Source of the DNA: Hyphomicrobiales bacterium
GTDB lineage: Bacteria > Pseudomonadota > Alphaproteobacteria > Rhizobiales > Rhizobiaceae
Reading direction: 5' to 3'
DNA: 64,000 nt
Assembly (NCBI GenBank): GCA_900466945.1
Contig: UBNV01000011.1
Location: 62,001-126,000 of the forward strand
Shown here: piece by piece, positions 17,327 through 25,968 of the stretch
Layout: every line of letters begins with the position of its first letter
How positions within the stretch are numbered: the stretch's first letter is position 1
Notes under the pieces: model-generated
Told to the model about the DNA's origin: nothing
The model's database searches: none
What the model saw: the letters and a program-made list of their open reading frames with translations, nothing else
Translations under genes and position numbers: made by a program

Positions 17327-18343
17327 TTGACCTCACCCAATATTCTCGTGCACCGGCACACGCGATCCAGCCGCATCGCCATCGCTGTTGCTCTGCTGCT
17401 TGTGTTTGCGATCCCCACCATGCCCTTCTGGGCATCGAGTGGCCACATCAGGCTGATCGTCGAACTTTCCTGCCTGATTGCCATCGCTCAGATGTGGAAC
17501 CTGCTGGCAGGTTATGGCGGCATGGTCTCCGTCGGACAGCAGGCCTTTATCGGTGCCGGGGGCTATTCGCTCTTCGTGCTGTCGACCTATGGCGGCCTGA
17601 ACCCTTTCCTGGCGGTTCCGCTGGCCATGATCCTCCCCGCCCTGCTCGCAGCCCCCTCCTATCTGTTGCTGCGCAAGCTTGACGGCCCCTATTTCGCCAT
17701 CGGCACCTGGGTTCTGGCGGAGGTGTTCAGGCTCGTGACCGGCAATCTCTCCGTGGTCAATGCGGGATCAGGGATGACCCTGCGAGCAATGGGCCAGTTC
17801 ACGGCCCACCAGCGGGAGATCGGCCTCACCATCCTATGCGCCCTGTTACTCCTCGTGACAGTCGGCGGGACTTTCCTGATGCTGCGCTCGCGCCTAGGGC
17901 TCGCCATGACGGCGATGCGCGACGATCCCGTCTCTGCGGCGAGCCAAGGGGTGAATGTCGGGCGAATGTGCTTCGGTATCTTCGTTGTCGCCGCCATGGG
18001 CACGGGCCTGGCGGGCGCAATCTATTACATGGCGCAGTTGCGGATCTCCCCCAGCAGCGGTTTCGACCCCTACTGGTCCTCGATCTGCATCTTCATCGTC
18101 ATGGTCGGCGGTATCGGCCGTCTGGAAGGACCGATTATCGGCGCCCTGCTCTACTTCTTCGCCACGCGCCTCTTTGGACATTACGGCGCAAGCTACATGA
18201 TCGTGCTCGGCGTGTTGACGCTCATCATCGCGCTCTTCTCGCCGGCAGGCCTTTGGGGCCTCTTCAGCAGGGTCCGCGACTGGCCTTGGTTCCCGGTCGG
18301 CCACAAACTGGGCTATTTGGCCTCCCGTGAATTGAGATCCTGA
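17327..18343 (+). CDS. livM: Branched-chain amino-acid-type ABC permease (LivM class)
   Basis: The 338-aa membrane protein has the LivM landmarks LLAGYGGMVSVGQQAFIGAG, AMRDDPVSAASQGVNV (coupling loop) and MVGGIGRLEGPIIGALLY. The TTG start at 17327 follows AGGAGG by 5-6 nt, making it the best choice. It lies 9 nt after livH. Last gene of the damaged Liv set; the recombinase remnant begins 58 nt downstream. Confidence 0.88.
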   Translation: MTSPNILVHRHTRSSRIAIAVALLLVFAIPTMPFWASSGHIRLIVELSCLIAIAQMWNLLAGYGGMVSVGQQAFIGAGGYSLFVLSTYGGLNPFLAVPLAMILPALLAAPSYLLLRKLDGPYFAIGTWVLAEVFRLVTGNLSVVNAGSGMTLRAMGQFTAHQREIGLTILCALLLLVTVGGTFLMLRSRLGLAMTAMRDDPVSAASQGVNVGRMCFGIFVVAAMGTGLAGAIYYMAQLRISPSSGFDPYWSSICIFIVMVGGIGRLEGPIIGALLYFFATRLFGHYGASYMIVLGVLTLIIALFSPAGLWGLFSRVRDWPWFPVGHKLGYLASRELRS

Positions 18344-18401
18344 CAGGAAGAGTACCCGACGGGTATTTGCAGAGGGTCGCAAACATTGTTCTGTTAAAAG
18401 C

Positions 18402-18933
18402 ATGCAGGACGATCTGATCCAGCACACCCATGAAGGTATTGCGGAGGACCCCGCGCGCTTTGTCATCCTCGATGACCGCCTCAAAGAACTTGAGGTGACA
18501 CGCGACGAGATCACGTAGGACATGCCCATAGCCGAGTGGCCAGTGGAGAATTATGAGGGGAAGATCGAGAAGCTGAAGGCGCAGTTGAATCCCGCAAACA
18601 TCGAGATCGCCATCCACGCTGATCTTCCTAGCGCGCAACAACGGCGACGAAGCGGTCAAACAGCGGCTGATGCCGATGGTGCGTGACCTCATCCAGACCG
18701 TCGTCATCGGCAAGACACCCGGCCACGAGCCGGCAAGCCTGGAGGTCCATGGCGACATCGCCAACATCATGGCTTCGATGGATGTGAGCGATGTCCTGCA
18801 GCAACGGTTCATCACTGCCGCCCAGAACGATCTGATGGCGCGTCTCGCTTCGGGAGAGATCGATACTGAGGCCAAACAGAACAAGCTGATCGAGGCCTAT
18901 ATCGATGAGATGTCACGCAAATTGCCGGAATGA
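18402..18933 (+). pseudogene. C-terminal remnant of a large serine recombinase
   Basis: Three stretches in shifting frames match the C-terminal part of large serine recombinases: RFVILDDRLKELEVTRDEIT, then WPVENYEGKIEKLKAQLN, then MVRDLIQTVVIGKTP with EVHGDIANIM at 18670-18933. The catalytic N-terminal resolvase domain and zinc ribbon are absent, and a TAG follows DEIT. It ends 20 nt before one copy of a direct repeat (18953), as expected for a recombinase next to its attachment site. Non-functional mobile-element debris. Confidence 0.72.
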
Positions 18934-18952
18934 AAGAGTTTGCAAGTTTTGT

Positions 18953-18985
18953 TGGTTGCGGAGGCCTGATTGCATGGAGAGTTGT
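18953..18985. repeat. Left copy of a 33-bp imperfect direct repeat
   Basis: The 33 bases starting TGGTTGCGGAGGCCTGATTG match 41241-41273 at 28 positions, in the same orientation. The core TGGTTGCGG reversed resembles the CCGCAACCA end of tRNAs, a common integration target. It lies just after the serine-recombinase remnant, so it may be an old attachment site. Confidence 0.5.
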
Positions 18986-19073
18986 CCGACATGGTACCTC
19001 TTGGGCACGAAGTCAGAGCGCATTGCGCAAGACGCAACCTCGCAGAAGGATGGCCTTCCGCCCCGCCCACACA

Positions 19074-19781
19074 TCACAGCGTCAGCGCCGTGGTATCGCT
19101 GGAAATCAATGCCTTCAGAATACCCTTTTGCGTATGCTCGCTGTGCTCCACCATGGCGGCTCGCGCGAGATCAGGTTCGCGAAGACGCAGGACATCGACG
19201 ATGCGTCGATGATCGGCGCTAGTTTCCGGATTGACGTCGCGGCTGACGGCGCCAAGGTAAAAGAGACGCGTGCACTCGTCGAGATGTGCTGCAACCAAGG
19301 CCAGAAGCCGGGGATTGTTCGCTCCCTCGGCGATCGCCAGATGGAAGTCGCGGTTGGCCTTGACGAAGGACTGTACGCTCTCACCCTGTTGCGGATCGTA
19401 GCGAGCATGCGCCAGAGCTTCCAGCCGGTCGAGGTCTGCGGCTGAAAGATTAAGAGCCGCCATGGCGGCGGCCGTGCCTTCAGTCATCGCGCGGATCGCA
19501 AAGAGATCATTGATGTCCTTTACCGTCACTGGCGTGACCCTATAGCCTCGCCTTGGAAACGCTTCGATCAATCCTTCCGCCACCAATCGTCCGAGTGCTT
19601 CCCGCACCGGCGTCTTGCTCATGGCCAACTGGTCTGCCAGCTCAAGCTCCGAAAACTCCGCCCCAGGCCTTAAAGAGCCGGAGAGCACCCGCGCACGCAG
19701 CGAAAGATAGGCTGTCTCCGTCAGAGAAATCTTCTTCTGCCGGGCCGGCGAGGTATAACTTTCGACACTGAGGCTCTGCAA
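19074..19781 (-). CDS. GntR/FCD-type regulator, divergent from the hydantoinase-type operon
   Basis: The 235-aa product has a GntR winged helix at about residues 20-85 (LTETAYLSLRARVLSGSLRP, KTPVREALGRLVAEGLI, RRGYRVTPVT) and an FCD domain with metal-ligand-like His residues (NRDFHLAIAEGAN, SADHRRIVDVL). It faces the 12-gene operon across about 200 nt holding the palindrome 19919-19932, whose GTATAC centre fits FadR-subfamily operators. Likely represses that operon in the absence of its substrate. Confidence 0.9.
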   Translation of the reverse strand: MQSLSVESYTSPARQKKISLTETAYLSLRARVLSGSLRPGAEFSELELADQLAMSKTPVREALGRLVAEGLIEAFPRRGYRVTPVTVKDINDLFAIRAMTEGTAAAMAALNLSAADLDRLEALAHARYDPQQGESVQSFVKANRDFHLAIAEGANNPRLLALVAAHLDECTRLFYLGAVSRDVNPETSADHRRIVDVLRLREPDLARAAMVEHSEHTQKGILKALISSDTTALTL

Positions 19782-19902
19782 GACGGAATTTCTCCAAGGT
19801 CGATGGGGGGCTGTCTGCCAACACCCGCTCGTGGATCACAAGGCTCTACGCCCCTTTATGTCTTCTCCTCCACTTTTTCTCACTTCGCAAGACAGTCCGC
19901 CT

Positions 19903-19932
19903 TTGACATGAGATATTTCGTAGTATACTACG
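19903..19932 (+). promoter_or_regulatory. Promoter with overlapping palindromic operator for the hydantoinase-type operon
   Basis: TTGACA at 19903-19908 and TATACT at 19924-19929 form a sigma-70-like promoter with a short 15-nt spacer. The TATACT lies inside CGTAGTATACTACG (19919-19932), a perfect 14-bp palindrome with the GTATAC centre common in FCD-type GntR operators. A repressor bound here would cover the -10 element. The first gene starts at 19981. Confidence 0.6.
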
Positions 19933-19980
19933 CTGCATATCACAGTTTGATGGCTTGGGAGAGCCATTTTTGGAGGAACC

Positions 19981-20640
19981 GTGGCGCAGATCTTGGTGAT
20001 CAATCCGAATAGCTCGAAGGCCGTGACGCGCTCGATGGAAGCGTGCCTGAAACCCTTCGCGGGCAATGGTCACGAGATTCTCTGCATTGAACTGGAAGAC
20101 GCGCCCGCTGGTATCGAGACAGATGCCCATGTGGCCGAAGTCGTGCCGCTGCTGATTGAGGCTGTGCAAGGTGCAAAAGCCGACGCCGTCGTGATCGCTT
20201 GCTTCTCGGACCCCGGCATTTCGGCCGTACGAGCCGCCACCGATGTCCCAGTCGTCGGCATCGCCGAGGCGGCCTATCTGACAGCACTCGGGCTTGGTCA
20301 GCGTTTCGGCATAGTGTCGATGGGGCCGTCCTCGATTGACCGCCACCGGCGTTACCTTGAGGCACTGCAACTCGATGGCAGGCTTGCCGGCGATCGGTCG
20401 ATCGACATGACCGTTGCTGAACTCATCGCCCAAAACGCGGTCATTCCCGTTACGCGCATCGCCTCCGTACTTCGAGATGAGGACGGCGCAGAGGCAGTCA
20501 TCCTCGGCTGCGCCGGCCTCGGGACTTACCGGGAGGCGTTGCAGGCAGAACTGGGCTTGCCTGTCATCGACCCGGTTCAGGCCGGCGTCGCCCTTGCATG
20601 CATGCAGGCTGAACTCGGCTATCGTAGGAGGGCGTTTTGA
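19981..20640 (+). CDS. Asp/Glu/hydantoin racemase family protein (HyuE-like)
   Basis: The 219-aa product shows INPNSSKAVTRSM at the start and the two catalytic cysteine sites ACFSDPG and LGCAGLG of the Asp/Glu/hydantoin racemase family, which use a pair of cysteines without cofactor. The GTG start has GGAGG about 7 nt upstream. Its TGA overlaps the next ATG/GTG region, and the next gene is a hydantoinase-like amidohydrolase, so racemisation of a cyclic amide or ureide is the best guess. First gene of a 12-gene operon. Confidence 0.87.
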   Translation: MAQILVINPNSSKAVTRSMEACLKPFAGNGHEILCIELEDAPAGIETDAHVAEVVPLLIEAVQGAKADAVVIACFSDPGISAVRAATDVPVVGIAEAAYLTALGLGQRFGIVSMGPSSIDRHRRYLEALQLDGRLAGDRSIDMTVAELIAQNAVIPVTRIASVLRDEDGAEAVILGCAGLGTYREALQAELGLPVIDPVQAGVALACMQAELGYRRRAF

Positions 20641-22016
20641 GCATTGATATCGTCATTCGCGGGCGGATCGTGACGCCTCAGATGACCATCCCCAATGGCT
20701 GGGTGGCAGTCTCAGGCTCGATCATCCATGCAATCGGAGAAGGCGAAGCCCCTGCAGCCGCCGCCGTTCACGACGCTGGAGACGCTTTTGTCCTGCCGGG
20801 GATCGTCGACGGCCAAACGCATGCGGGCAGCTATCTCGGCCTCCCCGGGATCGAGCCAACCACCCGATCTGCCATTGCAGGCGGGGTCACGACCATTGTC
20901 GATATGCCCTACGATAACCCAACCCCGCTGAGCGCCAGGGAGCATCTGGACGCCAAGGTCGAAGCTGTCGAACGCTTCGCCCATTGCGATGTCGCGCTCT
21001 ACGGTACAGTCATGCCCGGGCAATCCCTCGACGAAGTGCAATCGCTCGCCGATGGTGGCGTCGTCGCCTTCAAGATCTCCGCTTTCGAGAGCAGCCCCAC
21101 CCGTTTTCCGAGAATCGATGCAGCACTCGCCCTCGATCTGCTGGAAGCGCTTTCGGCAACCGACCTGCCACTTGGCTTACACAACGAAGACCAGGAGATC
21201 GTGCGCTCACGGGTTTCGCGCGCAAGAGCTGAGGGTCGAAACGGCATCACCGCACATTCGCCGAGCCGGCCTGAAGTAGCGGAACTGGCATCGACCGTGC
21301 ACTTCCTCGAGCTCGCCGCCAGTGCTGGCGGGCATGCCCACATCGTCCATATCAGCACGCCGCGTGGCTTCAGGCTGGTCGACAATTATGCGCAACAGGG
21401 CTTCAGGGCGACCGGCGAACTCTGCGTCCACTATCTCTGGTTCGATCCCGAACGCGACGGTGAAGAACTCGGCGCGAGAATGAAGGTCAACCCACCCATT
21501 CGCCCCGGCCAGATCGATCGGCTCTGGCAGGAACTCGTGGAGGGCCGGATTGCCTTTGTCAGCTCCGATCATTCCAGCTGGCCGATCGACAACAAGTTCA
21601 CCGACAGCATCTTCGATGCCGGTGCGGGCGTGCCCGGAATGGAGACGCTGCTGCCTGCCTTTTATACCGTCGCAAAAGAGCGCGGCGTCGATGCAGCGCA
21701 TTATTGCGCCGAATATCTCGCCAAACGCCCCGCTCGCTTCTTCGGTCTTTATCCACGCAAGGGGGCTCTCGTTCCCGGTGCCGATGCCGACATCACGATC
21801 CTCGCCGAGGGGGACGATATCTGGGACGCGAGCCGCGCCCAGGATGGCCTCAACTGGAGCCCCTATGACGGACGGCCCTTCGCCGCCCGAGTGGCCGCGA
21901 CCTATCACGCAGGCAGGCTCGCCTATGACGGCCGTTCGGTCCTCAACACGCCCGGCAGCGGCCGCTATCTGCGCCGCGGCGTAAGCACATGGTTTCCGAA
22001 GGATCACACAACATGA
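20637..22016 (+). CDS. Dihydroorotase/hydantoinase/allantoinase-like amidohydrolase with QxH motif
   Basis: The 459-aa protein belongs to the cyclic amidohydrolases. Visible sites are the candidate carboxylated Lys in VVAFKISAFES, His in GLHNEDQEI and HIVHIST, and Asp in SSDHSSW. The usual DxHxH metal motif after PGIVD reads DGQTHAG, so the first His is Gln. Family members open cyclic amides (hydantoin, dihydropyrimidine, allantoin, dihydroorotate). The four-base overlap with the racemase gene links the functions. Substrate unassigned; the changed ligand may mean a different metal geometry or loss of one metal. Confidence 0.88.
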   Translation: MSIDIVIRGRIVTPQMTIPNGWVAVSGSIIHAIGEGEAPAAAAVHDAGDAFVLPGIVDGQTHAGSYLGLPGIEPTTRSAIAGGVTTIVDMPYDNPTPLSAREHLDAKVEAVERFAHCDVALYGTVMPGQSLDEVQSLADGGVVAFKISAFESSPTRFPRIDAALALDLLEALSATDLPLGLHNEDQEIVRSRVSRARAEGRNGITAHSPSRPEVAELASTVHFLELAASAGGHAHIVHISTPRGFRLVDNYAQQGFRATGELCVHYLWFDPERDGEELGARMKVNPPIRPGQIDRLWQELVEGRIAFVSSDHSSWPIDNKFTDSIFDAGAGVPGMETLLPAFYTVAKERGVDAAHYCAEYLAKRPARFFGLYPRKGALVPGADADITILAEGDDIWDASRAQDGLNWSPYDGRPFAARVAATYHAGRLAYDGRSVLNTPGSGRYLRRGVSTWFPKDHTT

Positions 22017-22408
22017 CTGAGGCACCCGCGCGGCCCGATGACGGCGTCGTCGAGAAGGCCATCACCTTCTTCTACTACGTCGACCTAACTCGAGCATTCC
22101 ACTTCTACACACAGGTCATGGGCTTCCCGCTCGAGATCGATCAGGGATGGTCGAAGATCCTGAAGATTGCCGAGCATGCCTATGTCGGTCTTGTCGACGA
22201 GACCCGTGGAATGCATCGCGCCAACCCTATCAAACCCGTGCAGCTTTGCATGCGCGTGCCGGATGTCGATGCCTGGCATCGCTATCTCGCGAGCCAGAAC
22301 GCGATCGGGCTGACGGAACCAAAGGACAGCGTCTCTCTCGGAATTCGAGCCTTCGTGCTGGAAGACCCGGAAGGCTACCAGATCGAGGTGCAATCGGCAC
22401 TTCGGTGA
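22013..22408 (+). CDS. Glyoxalase/VOC-fold protein
   Basis: The 131-aa product has paired VOC modules: FFYYVDLTRAFHFYTQVMGF in the first half and LCMRVPDVDAWHRYLASQNA plus VLEDPEGYQIEVQ in the second. The closing Glu in YQIEVQ is a typical metal ligand of the fold. The start at 22013 overlaps the upstream stop (ATGA); a longer frame would intrude on that gene. VOC proteins include lyases, isomerases and dioxygenases; the role here is open. Confidence 0.85.
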   Translation: MTEAPARPDDGVVEKAITFFYYVDLTRAFHFYTQVMGFPLEIDQGWSKILKIAEHAYVGLVDETRGMHRANPIKPVQLCMRVPDVDAWHRYLASQNAIGLTEPKDSVSLGIRAFVLEDPEGYQIEVQSALR

Positions 22409-22454
22409 ACACTCGCATGCATACGTGTCGGCATACCAAAAAAGGGGAACGAAA

Positions 22455-24023
22455 ATGCTGAATCTGCGCATGAAATCCGGACGTATCGCGGCCCTTGCCG
22501 CATTCTTCCTCTTGAGCTCGACGGCCCTGGGCGGCCTGGTCCATGCCAAGGAACTGACCGTCGGCCTGACGTCGGACGCCGTCAATCTCGACCCCCAGGC
22601 GGGCGAAGAGCTGTCCAGCAACATCCTCTTCTACCACATCTACGATCCTCTGGTGCGTCGCAATGCCGACCTGTCCTTCGGACCCGGCCTTGCAGAGAGC
22701 TGGGAGCTCAAGGATGACACGACCTGGGTGTTCAAGCTGCGCCGGGGCGTCAAGTTCCACAATGGCGAAGAGTTCAAGGCGTCGGATGTTGTCTTCACCC
22801 TCGACCGTCTGAAGAAGTCGCTGATGGCCAATCTCGGCGCCAACATCGCGTCCTTCACGGCGGTCGATGACTACACCGTCGAGATCAAGACGCCCAAGCC
22901 CTACGCAGTCCTGCCAAACGATCTGGCAGCCGTCCTGATCCTCAGCGAGAAATATGCGAAGGAAGTGGGCGACGAGCAGCTGGACCTGAAGCCTGTCGGT
23001 ACCGGTCCCTACAAGCTGGTCGAATGGATCAAGGAAGATCACATCACGCTTGCCGCCAATGCTGACTATTTCGCCGGCGCGCCGAAGATCGAAGAGGTCA
23101 CGTTCCGTCCGATCACCAATGGCGCCACCCGCACGGCAGCGCTGCTGACCGGCGAAGTCGATGTCATCCAGGATCTGAATGTTCGCGACGTCGACCGCGT
23201 CAAGGCGGATGACCGCTACAAGGTCATGACCAAGCCAAGCCTGCTGAACGTCGTGGTATCGATCGACCATCGTGAGAAGAGCCCGACTATCGCGCTCGAC
23301 AAGAACCCGATGATGGATCGCCGTGTTCGCGAAGCCATGGTCCGTGCGATCGACGTCAATGCGATCAACAAGATCATCATGAACGGCCTGTCGACCCCGT
23401 CAGAGCAATATGTCCCTGCTTCCCATACGGGCTATGTCGACGGAGCAAGCTTCCGCGACATGTACCCCTTCGATGTTGAGAAAGCGGCTGCTCTCATGGC
23501 CGAGGCCGGCTACGCGGATGGTTTCACGGTGACCCTCGACACCACCAACAACCGCTATGTCAACGACCAGCAGATCGCTCAGGCGCTTGCGTCGATGCTC
23601 GGCAAGATCAAGGTCGATCTCAAGCTCAACCTGATGCCGAAGTCCAATTTCTTCGGCTATATCCGGGTCCCGAGCGACAAGTCGAGCATGATCATGAGCG
23701 GCTGGGACGTTCCCTCCGGTGACGGCGGCTCGATGTACAGCGTGATGTTCTACTCCCGCGACAAGAAGGAAGGTTACGGCCAGGTCAACCGCGGATCCTA
23801 TTCCAATCCGAAGGTGGACGAACTGATCGACAAGGCCGATGCGACCTCCAAGTTAGAAGAGCGCGACGGATACCTGCAGGAAGTCACCAAGATCCTGATG
23901 GAAGACATCCCGATGATCCCGATCCACTACGAGCAGGATCTCTATGCCGCAAAGACCAATGTCGAAATGACACCGCGTGCGGACAAGTTCCTCTGGGCCT
24001 ACGAGATCGACGTCAAGGAATAG
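22455..24023 (+). CDS. Periplasmic binding protein, family 5, of the central Dpp-type importer
   Basis: The 522-aa product starts at ATG 22455 after AAAGGGGAA. It has a signal peptide (MKSGRIAALAAFFLLSSTAL, cleavage near VHAKE) and family 5 landmarks: DAVNLDPQAGEEL, LAESWELKDDTTWVFKLRRG, GTGPYKLVEW and DRRVREAMVRAIDVNA. It is followed by two permeases and two ATPases, making a complete importer. Substrate unknown; the enzymes encoded around it suggest a nitrogenous small molecule and not a plain peptide. Confidence 0.93.
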   Translation: MLNLRMKSGRIAALAAFFLLSSTALGGLVHAKELTVGLTSDAVNLDPQAGEELSSNILFYHIYDPLVRRNADLSFGPGLAESWELKDDTTWVFKLRRGVKFHNGEEFKASDVVFTLDRLKKSLMANLGANIASFTAVDDYTVEIKTPKPYAVLPNDLAAVLILSEKYAKEVGDEQLDLKPVGTGPYKLVEWIKEDHITLAANADYFAGAPKIEEVTFRPITNGATRTAALLTGEVDVIQDLNVRDVDRVKADDRYKVMTKPSLLNVVVSIDHREKSPTIALDKNPMMDRRVREAMVRAIDVNAINKIIMNGLSTPSEQYVPASHTGYVDGASFRDMYPFDVEKAAALMAEAGYADGFTVTLDTTNNRYVNDQQIAQALASMLGKIKVDLKLNLMPKSNFFGYIRVPSDKSSMIMSGWDVPSGDGGSMYSVMFYSRDKKEGYGQVNRGSYSNPKVDELIDKADATSKLEERDGYLQEVTKILMEDIPMIPIHYEQDLYAAKTNVEMTPRADKFLWAYEIDVKE

Positions 24024-24105
24024 GCCGACCCGAAACGAGCGCGGGACTGTCGAGATCAAAAGCGACAGTCCCGAATTTCTCACTTCTTCATGACGGGACA
24101 CTGCC

Positions 24106-25071
24106 TTGCTGGGTTACACGATCAAGCGGCTCCTGCAGATGGTGCTGGTACTCTTTTGCGTATCGGTCATCGTCTTCCTGATGATGAGCTTTACCGGCGA
24201 TCCCGTCTTCATGGTGATCCCGATCGATTCCACAACTGCCGAGATCGAACAGGCCCGCCGTCTCCTGGGTCTCGATCGCTCCCTGCTGAGCCAGTACTTC
24301 ATCTTCCTTGGCAACATGCTGCAGGGCGATTTCGGGCGCTCCTATGTGTTCCGCCAGCCCGCCATGGATCTCATCCTGGAGCGTCTGCCGGCAACGATCG
24401 AGATGGTGCTCGTGGCAATCATGCTGGCGACGGTGATCGCCGTGCCGCTCGGCGTCTATGCCGGGGCCAATCCGAACAAGCCGGTGTCTCGCGGCATCAT
24501 GGCGGGCTCACTGCTCGGCATTTCCCTCCCCGGGTTCTGGGTGGGCATGATGCTGATCTTCTTCTTCTCCGTCCGCTACCAGTTTCTGCCCTCCTCCGGA
24601 CGCGGCGATACGGTCGAAATCCTAGGGCTGCGCATATCGATCTTCACGGCGGATGGCTGGTCGCACATCATCTTGCCATCCGTCACACTGGCGCTTGCCA
24701 CCCTCGCGATCATGCTGCGCATGACTCGTGCGGGCATGATGGAGGTAATGCGGCAGGACTATATGCGGTTTGCCCGTGCCAAAGGCGCGTCCCGCCAGAA
24801 CATCCTCTTCAGGCACGGCCTGAAGAACGCCCTCATTCCGGTCGTCACGATCTTCGGCCTCCAGCTCGGTGACCTCATCGCCTTTGCAACGATCACCGAA
24901 ACCATCTTCGCATGGCCCGGCACGGGCAAGCTGCTGATCGATTCCATCTACCGCGGCGATCGCCCCGTCATCGTCGTCTATCTGATGCTGACAGCTTTCA
25001 TCTTCGTGGCCATCAATTTCATCGTCGACATCGTCTACACGCTGATCGACCCGCGCATTACCGTGAAGTGA
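24106..25071 (+). CDS. Peptide-type ABC permease (DppB class)
   Basis: The 321-aa product reads LGYTIKRLLQMVLVLFCVSV at the start, has six membrane segments and the coupling loop MRQDYMRFARAKGASRQNIL. It starts at TTG 24106, 10-12 nt after GGGA; no in-frame ATG gives the expected N-terminus, so the TTG is accepted. The 82-nt gap after the binding-protein gene contains a GGGACTGTCG...CGACAGTCCC hairpin (24041-24072), which may attenuate downstream expression or protect the upstream message. Confidence 0.9.
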   Translation: MLGYTIKRLLQMVLVLFCVSVIVFLMMSFTGDPVFMVIPIDSTTAEIEQARRLLGLDRSLLSQYFIFLGNMLQGDFGRSYVFRQPAMDLILERLPATIEMVLVAIMLATVIAVPLGVYAGANPNKPVSRGIMAGSLLGISLPGFWVGMMLIFFFSVRYQFLPSSGRGDTVEILGLRISIFTADGWSHIILPSVTLALATLAIMLRMTRAGMMEVMRQDYMRFARAKGASRQNILFRHGLKNALIPVVTIFGLQLGDLIAFATITETIFAWPGTGKLLIDSIYRGDRPVIVVYLMLTAFIFVAINFIVDIVYTLIDPRITVK

Positions 25072-25078
25072 GGATCGC

Positions 25079-25951
25079 ATGACCGGGTTCTTCTCTTCAG
25101 AATTCTTCTTTCACTACCGCCGAAACCTGCCGGCCGTCTTCGGAAGCGCACTGCTCGCCTTCTTCGCCCTGCTTGCGACATTCGGGCCGCTTCTCGTGTC
25201 CCAGGACCCCTACGACGTGTCCCAGCTGGAACTGATGGACAGCTTCAAGCCGCCGGTGTGGCTGGAGGGTGGCGATAGCCGGTATCTGCTCGGGACGGAT
25301 GGCCAGGGCCGCGACGTGCTGGCATCGGTCGTCTACGGCGCGCGGATCTCCGCCTTCATCGGCCTCGCCGCCATGATCTTTTCCTGCGTGATCGGGACGG
25401 CACTCGGGCTGATCTCCGGCTACTATGGCGGCATCGTCGACAGCATCATCATGCGCATCGCAGACATCCAGTTGTCGTTTCCGTCGATGCTGATTGCGCT
25501 CTTCCTGATGTCGGCCTTCGGGACGGGCATCGGCATGGTCCTGATCGCGCTCACCGCCGTCGGCTGGGTCGTTTATGCCCGCACCGTTCGCGGATCGACA
25601 TTGAGCGAGATCCAGAAGGAATACATCCAGGCGGCCAAGGTTGCAGGGCTCGGAAACGGCGAGATCATCCTGCGCCATGTGCTACCGAACGTAATGACGC
25701 CGCTCATCGTGGTTGCGACGATCCAGGTCGGTACCTTCATTCTGATTGAAGCTTCGCTGAGTTTCCTTGGCGTCGGCGTCCCCATCACCGAGCCTTCGCT
25801 GGGCCTGCTCGTCAAGGAGGGGTTCGATGTCCTCTTCTCAGGCATCTGGTGGACCTCTGCATTCCCGGGGCTGTTCATCATGTTCCTCGTCTTCGGCATC
25901 AACCTGTTCGGCGACTTTCTGCGGGACGAACTCAATCCGCGGCTGAGATGA
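25079..25951 (+). CDS. Peptide-type ABC permease (DppC class)
   Basis: The 290-aa product has LPAVFGSALLAFFALLATFG, the DppC motif LLGTDGQGRDVL and the coupling loop QKEYIQAAKVAGLGNGEIIL, and ends with LRDELNPRLR. It starts 7 nt after the DppB-class stop. It is a separate subunit here, unlike the fused protein of the left operon. Confidence 0.92.
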   Translation: MTGFFSSEFFFHYRRNLPAVFGSALLAFFALLATFGPLLVSQDPYDVSQLELMDSFKPPVWLEGGDSRYLLGTDGQGRDVLASVVYGARISAFIGLAAMIFSCVIGTALGLISGYYGGIVDSIIMRIADIQLSFPSMLIALFLMSAFGTGIGMVLIALTAVGWVVYARTVRGSTLSEIQKEYIQAAKVAGLGNGEIILRHVLPNVMTPLIVVATIQVGTFILIEASLSFLGVGVPITEPSLGLLVKEGFDVLFSGIWWTSAFPGLFIMFLVFGINLFGDFLRDELNPRLR

Positions 25952-25968
25952 CGAAGGAGACAGCGACC

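Noticed and set aside
18953..18985. tRNA gene at the direct repeat
   Set aside because: Only the CCA-end-like bases are seen; no cloverleaf can be built from the flanking sequence on either strand.
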